Origin: a candidate division TA06 bacterium B3_TA06
Lineage (GTDB): Bacteria > Hydrothermota > Tepidihabitantia > B3-TA06
Assembly: GCA_005223075.1 (NCBI GenBank)
Contig: NJBO01000011.1
Coordinates: 1-64,000 of the forward strand
Length of the DNA: 64,000 nucleotides
Direction: 5' to 3'
The position numbers were made by a program, and so were the translations under genes. Below are positions 62,986 through 64,000 of this stretch, piece after piece. The notes under the pieces were generated by a model. The model saw only the letters and a list, made by a program, of their open reading frames with translations, made no database searches and was not told the origin of the DNA. Position 1 is the first letter of the stretch. Each line of letters starts with the position of its first letter.

Positions 62986-64000
62986 TGAGTTCCTCCAGAT
63001 CGTACCCCTCTCCTGAAAATCGCAAACTCCAGAATGGAGAGGAGATTAAAAACAAACCAGTATAACTGTAGTCCTGCAGGGAAGTTAAGGAAGATTACAG
63101 TAATCAAAATCGGCATTATGAAGGTCATTAGGCGATTTCGTGGGTCGGTGGCGGTTCGCAGGCTCTGGATTACAGAGGCCACGCCCATCAGTACCGGAAG
63201 GATGTAGAAGGGATCGTGCTGAGACAGATCCGCCAGCCACGTTAATTCGCCGGCGGGGATTCTAATGAAGTTAAAGATGTTGATGGCCTTTTCGGGGTTC
63301 TTGACAATAGTTACCGTGAACAGCTTGACAAAGGGCGCGCCGCGCAGGCTAATGGCGTTACGAAGCACCGCGTAAAGCCCGAAGAATACAGGCAGCTGGA
63401 TGAGCATGGGCAGGCAGCCCTTGAAAGGTGAAGCACCGTGGGCGCGGTAGAGCTTCATGGTTTCTTCGTTCAGGCGTTTTTTATCGTCCTTGAAGCGCTG
63501 CTGGAGTTCCTTAAGCTTGGGCTGCAGCACCTGCATCTTCTGCATTGAACGCTGTTGCACCTGTGAAAGCGGCAGGAAGATGAGTTTGATAAGTATAGAG
63601 AAGACGATGATTACTACCCCGTAGTTCTTTATAACGTGGTTCAGGAACTGGAATATCTTGAGGATTATGACACCCAGCCAGCGGAAAGCCGAGCCACCCA
63701 GCTCGACAATCCGGTTCAGTTTGTGCCCCATCTTTGTCAGTATGTTGTAGTCCTGAGGGCCGAAGTAAAGCCTGAACTCGCGGCCTCCTTCAATGTCGAA
63801 TGAGAGACCGATACGTTGCTTCTTGGTTACGCTGGGGATTATCTTTCCAACCACAGGTTCTGATGGCAATATGATTGCGGTAAAGTACTTGGAACGAAGC
63901 GCCACCCACTCGTAAGGGCCGGGCTCGATCTCGCGGTTGCCTTTCTTTAGTTGGCCGATCCGCTTGGCGTTCAGATAGTTAACCTCCCTCTGGCCATCCC
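62919..64000 (-). CDS. yidC: YidC membrane-protein insertase (partial)
   Basis: 360 codons in view; the start lies beyond the right edge. The visible N-terminal part (PGPYEWVALRSKYFTAIIL) belongs to the periplasmic P1 domain; then NYGVVIIVFSILIKLIFLPL, the cytoplasmic hairpin (MQKMQVLQPKLKELQQRF, KDDKKRLNEETMKLYRAHGA), PFKGCLPMLIQLPVFFGLYA and the last TM pairs. It helps insert and fold inner-membrane proteins. The order yidC-jag-mnmE is the usual one beside oriC, where rnpA and rpmH would come next. Confidence 0.92.
   Translation of the reverse strand, partial: DGQREVNYLNAKRIGQLKKGNREIEPGPYEWVALRSKYFTAIILPSEPVVGKIIPSVTKKQRIGLSFDIEGGREFRLYFGPQDYNILTKMGHKLNRIVELGGSAFRWLGVIILKIFQFLNHVIKNYGVVIIVFSILIKLIFLPLSQVQQRSMQKMQVLQPKLKELQQRFKDDKKRLNEETMKLYRAHGASPFKGCLPMLIQLPVFFGLYAVLRNAISLRGAPFVKLFTVTIVKNPEKAINIFNFIRIPAGELTWLADLSQHDPFYILPVLMGVASVIQSLRTATDPRNRLMTFIMPILITVIFLNFPAGLQLYWFVFNLLSILEFAIFRRGVRSGGTQWQKDRTSKMPSVKNLPKSSRR

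Overview
The window comes from the chromosome of a Gram-negative bacterium of moderate GC content. Outer-membrane life is shown by LptF/LptG, a TonB-type receptor, several small beta-barrel proteins and lipoproteins. Five secreted proteins end in a 'Por secretion' style tail (GVYF..., ending in a basic residue), and there is a PorV-like protein and a Bacteroidetes-type GlmU. Together these point to the FCB side of the tree, probably an uncultured candidate phylum such as WOR-3/Stahlbacteria or TA06. The lineage is an inference; no rRNA gene is present.

Layout. 1-3.3 kb: start of gatC, then two tandem secreted seven-blade propeller proteins. 3.4-5.6 kb: GlmU-like protein and ROK kinase. 5.6-9.8 kb: two small barrels and a large surface gluzincin-propeller-barrel protein. 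9.8-12.6 kb: decayed IS481-type element, tRNA-Gly, small secreted proteins. 12.7-18.5 kb: polysaccharide cluster with four NodB deacetylases (one truncated), a GT2 and a GNAT protein, interrupted by a second IS481 remnant. 18.6-27.8 kb: a lipoprotein, then a TonB-receptor / 1.2-kilo-residue secreted protein / PorV-like operon. 28-32.5 kb: TolC-MacA-MacB-type efflux operon. 32.5-35.2 kb: repeat island, pentapeptide K+ channel, coiled-coil protein. 35.3-41.2 kb: gene with an in-frame amber stop, beta-CASP nuclease, XerC/D recombinase, zincin, and an AT-rich DNA methyltransferase with a probable nuclease-like C-terminus. 41.2-48.6 kb: tRNA-Leu, lipoproteins, adenylate/guanylate cyclase, WD40 lipoprotein, LptG-LptF. 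48.6-55.7 kb: glycan locus (three GT4 enzymes, WecB, flippase, a broken GT copy). 55.7-60.3 kb: secreted alpha-helical-barrel-like protein, SufS-like and NifU-like proteins, YceD. 60.3-64 kb: PTS-Ntr EIIA, USP-like protein, and mnmE-jag-yidC, the cluster commonly found beside the replication origin.

Two patterns run through the window. First, at sixteen transcription units a sigma70-type promoter (TTGACA, usually a 16-bp spacer, TATAAT-like -10) ends exactly 5-7 bases before the ATG or GTG, so these messages should be leaderless; this also corrects several gene starts. Genes with a Shine-Dalgarno and a real leader are mostly secreted proteins. Second, the intergenic spaces hold dispersed hairpin repeats. 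The most regular family has ends GGGGTCCCC and GGGGTG and a stem whose sequence changes from copy to copy while pairing is kept, usually with one G.A mismatch in a fixed place. One copy lies exactly at the internal deletion of the IS481 transposase.
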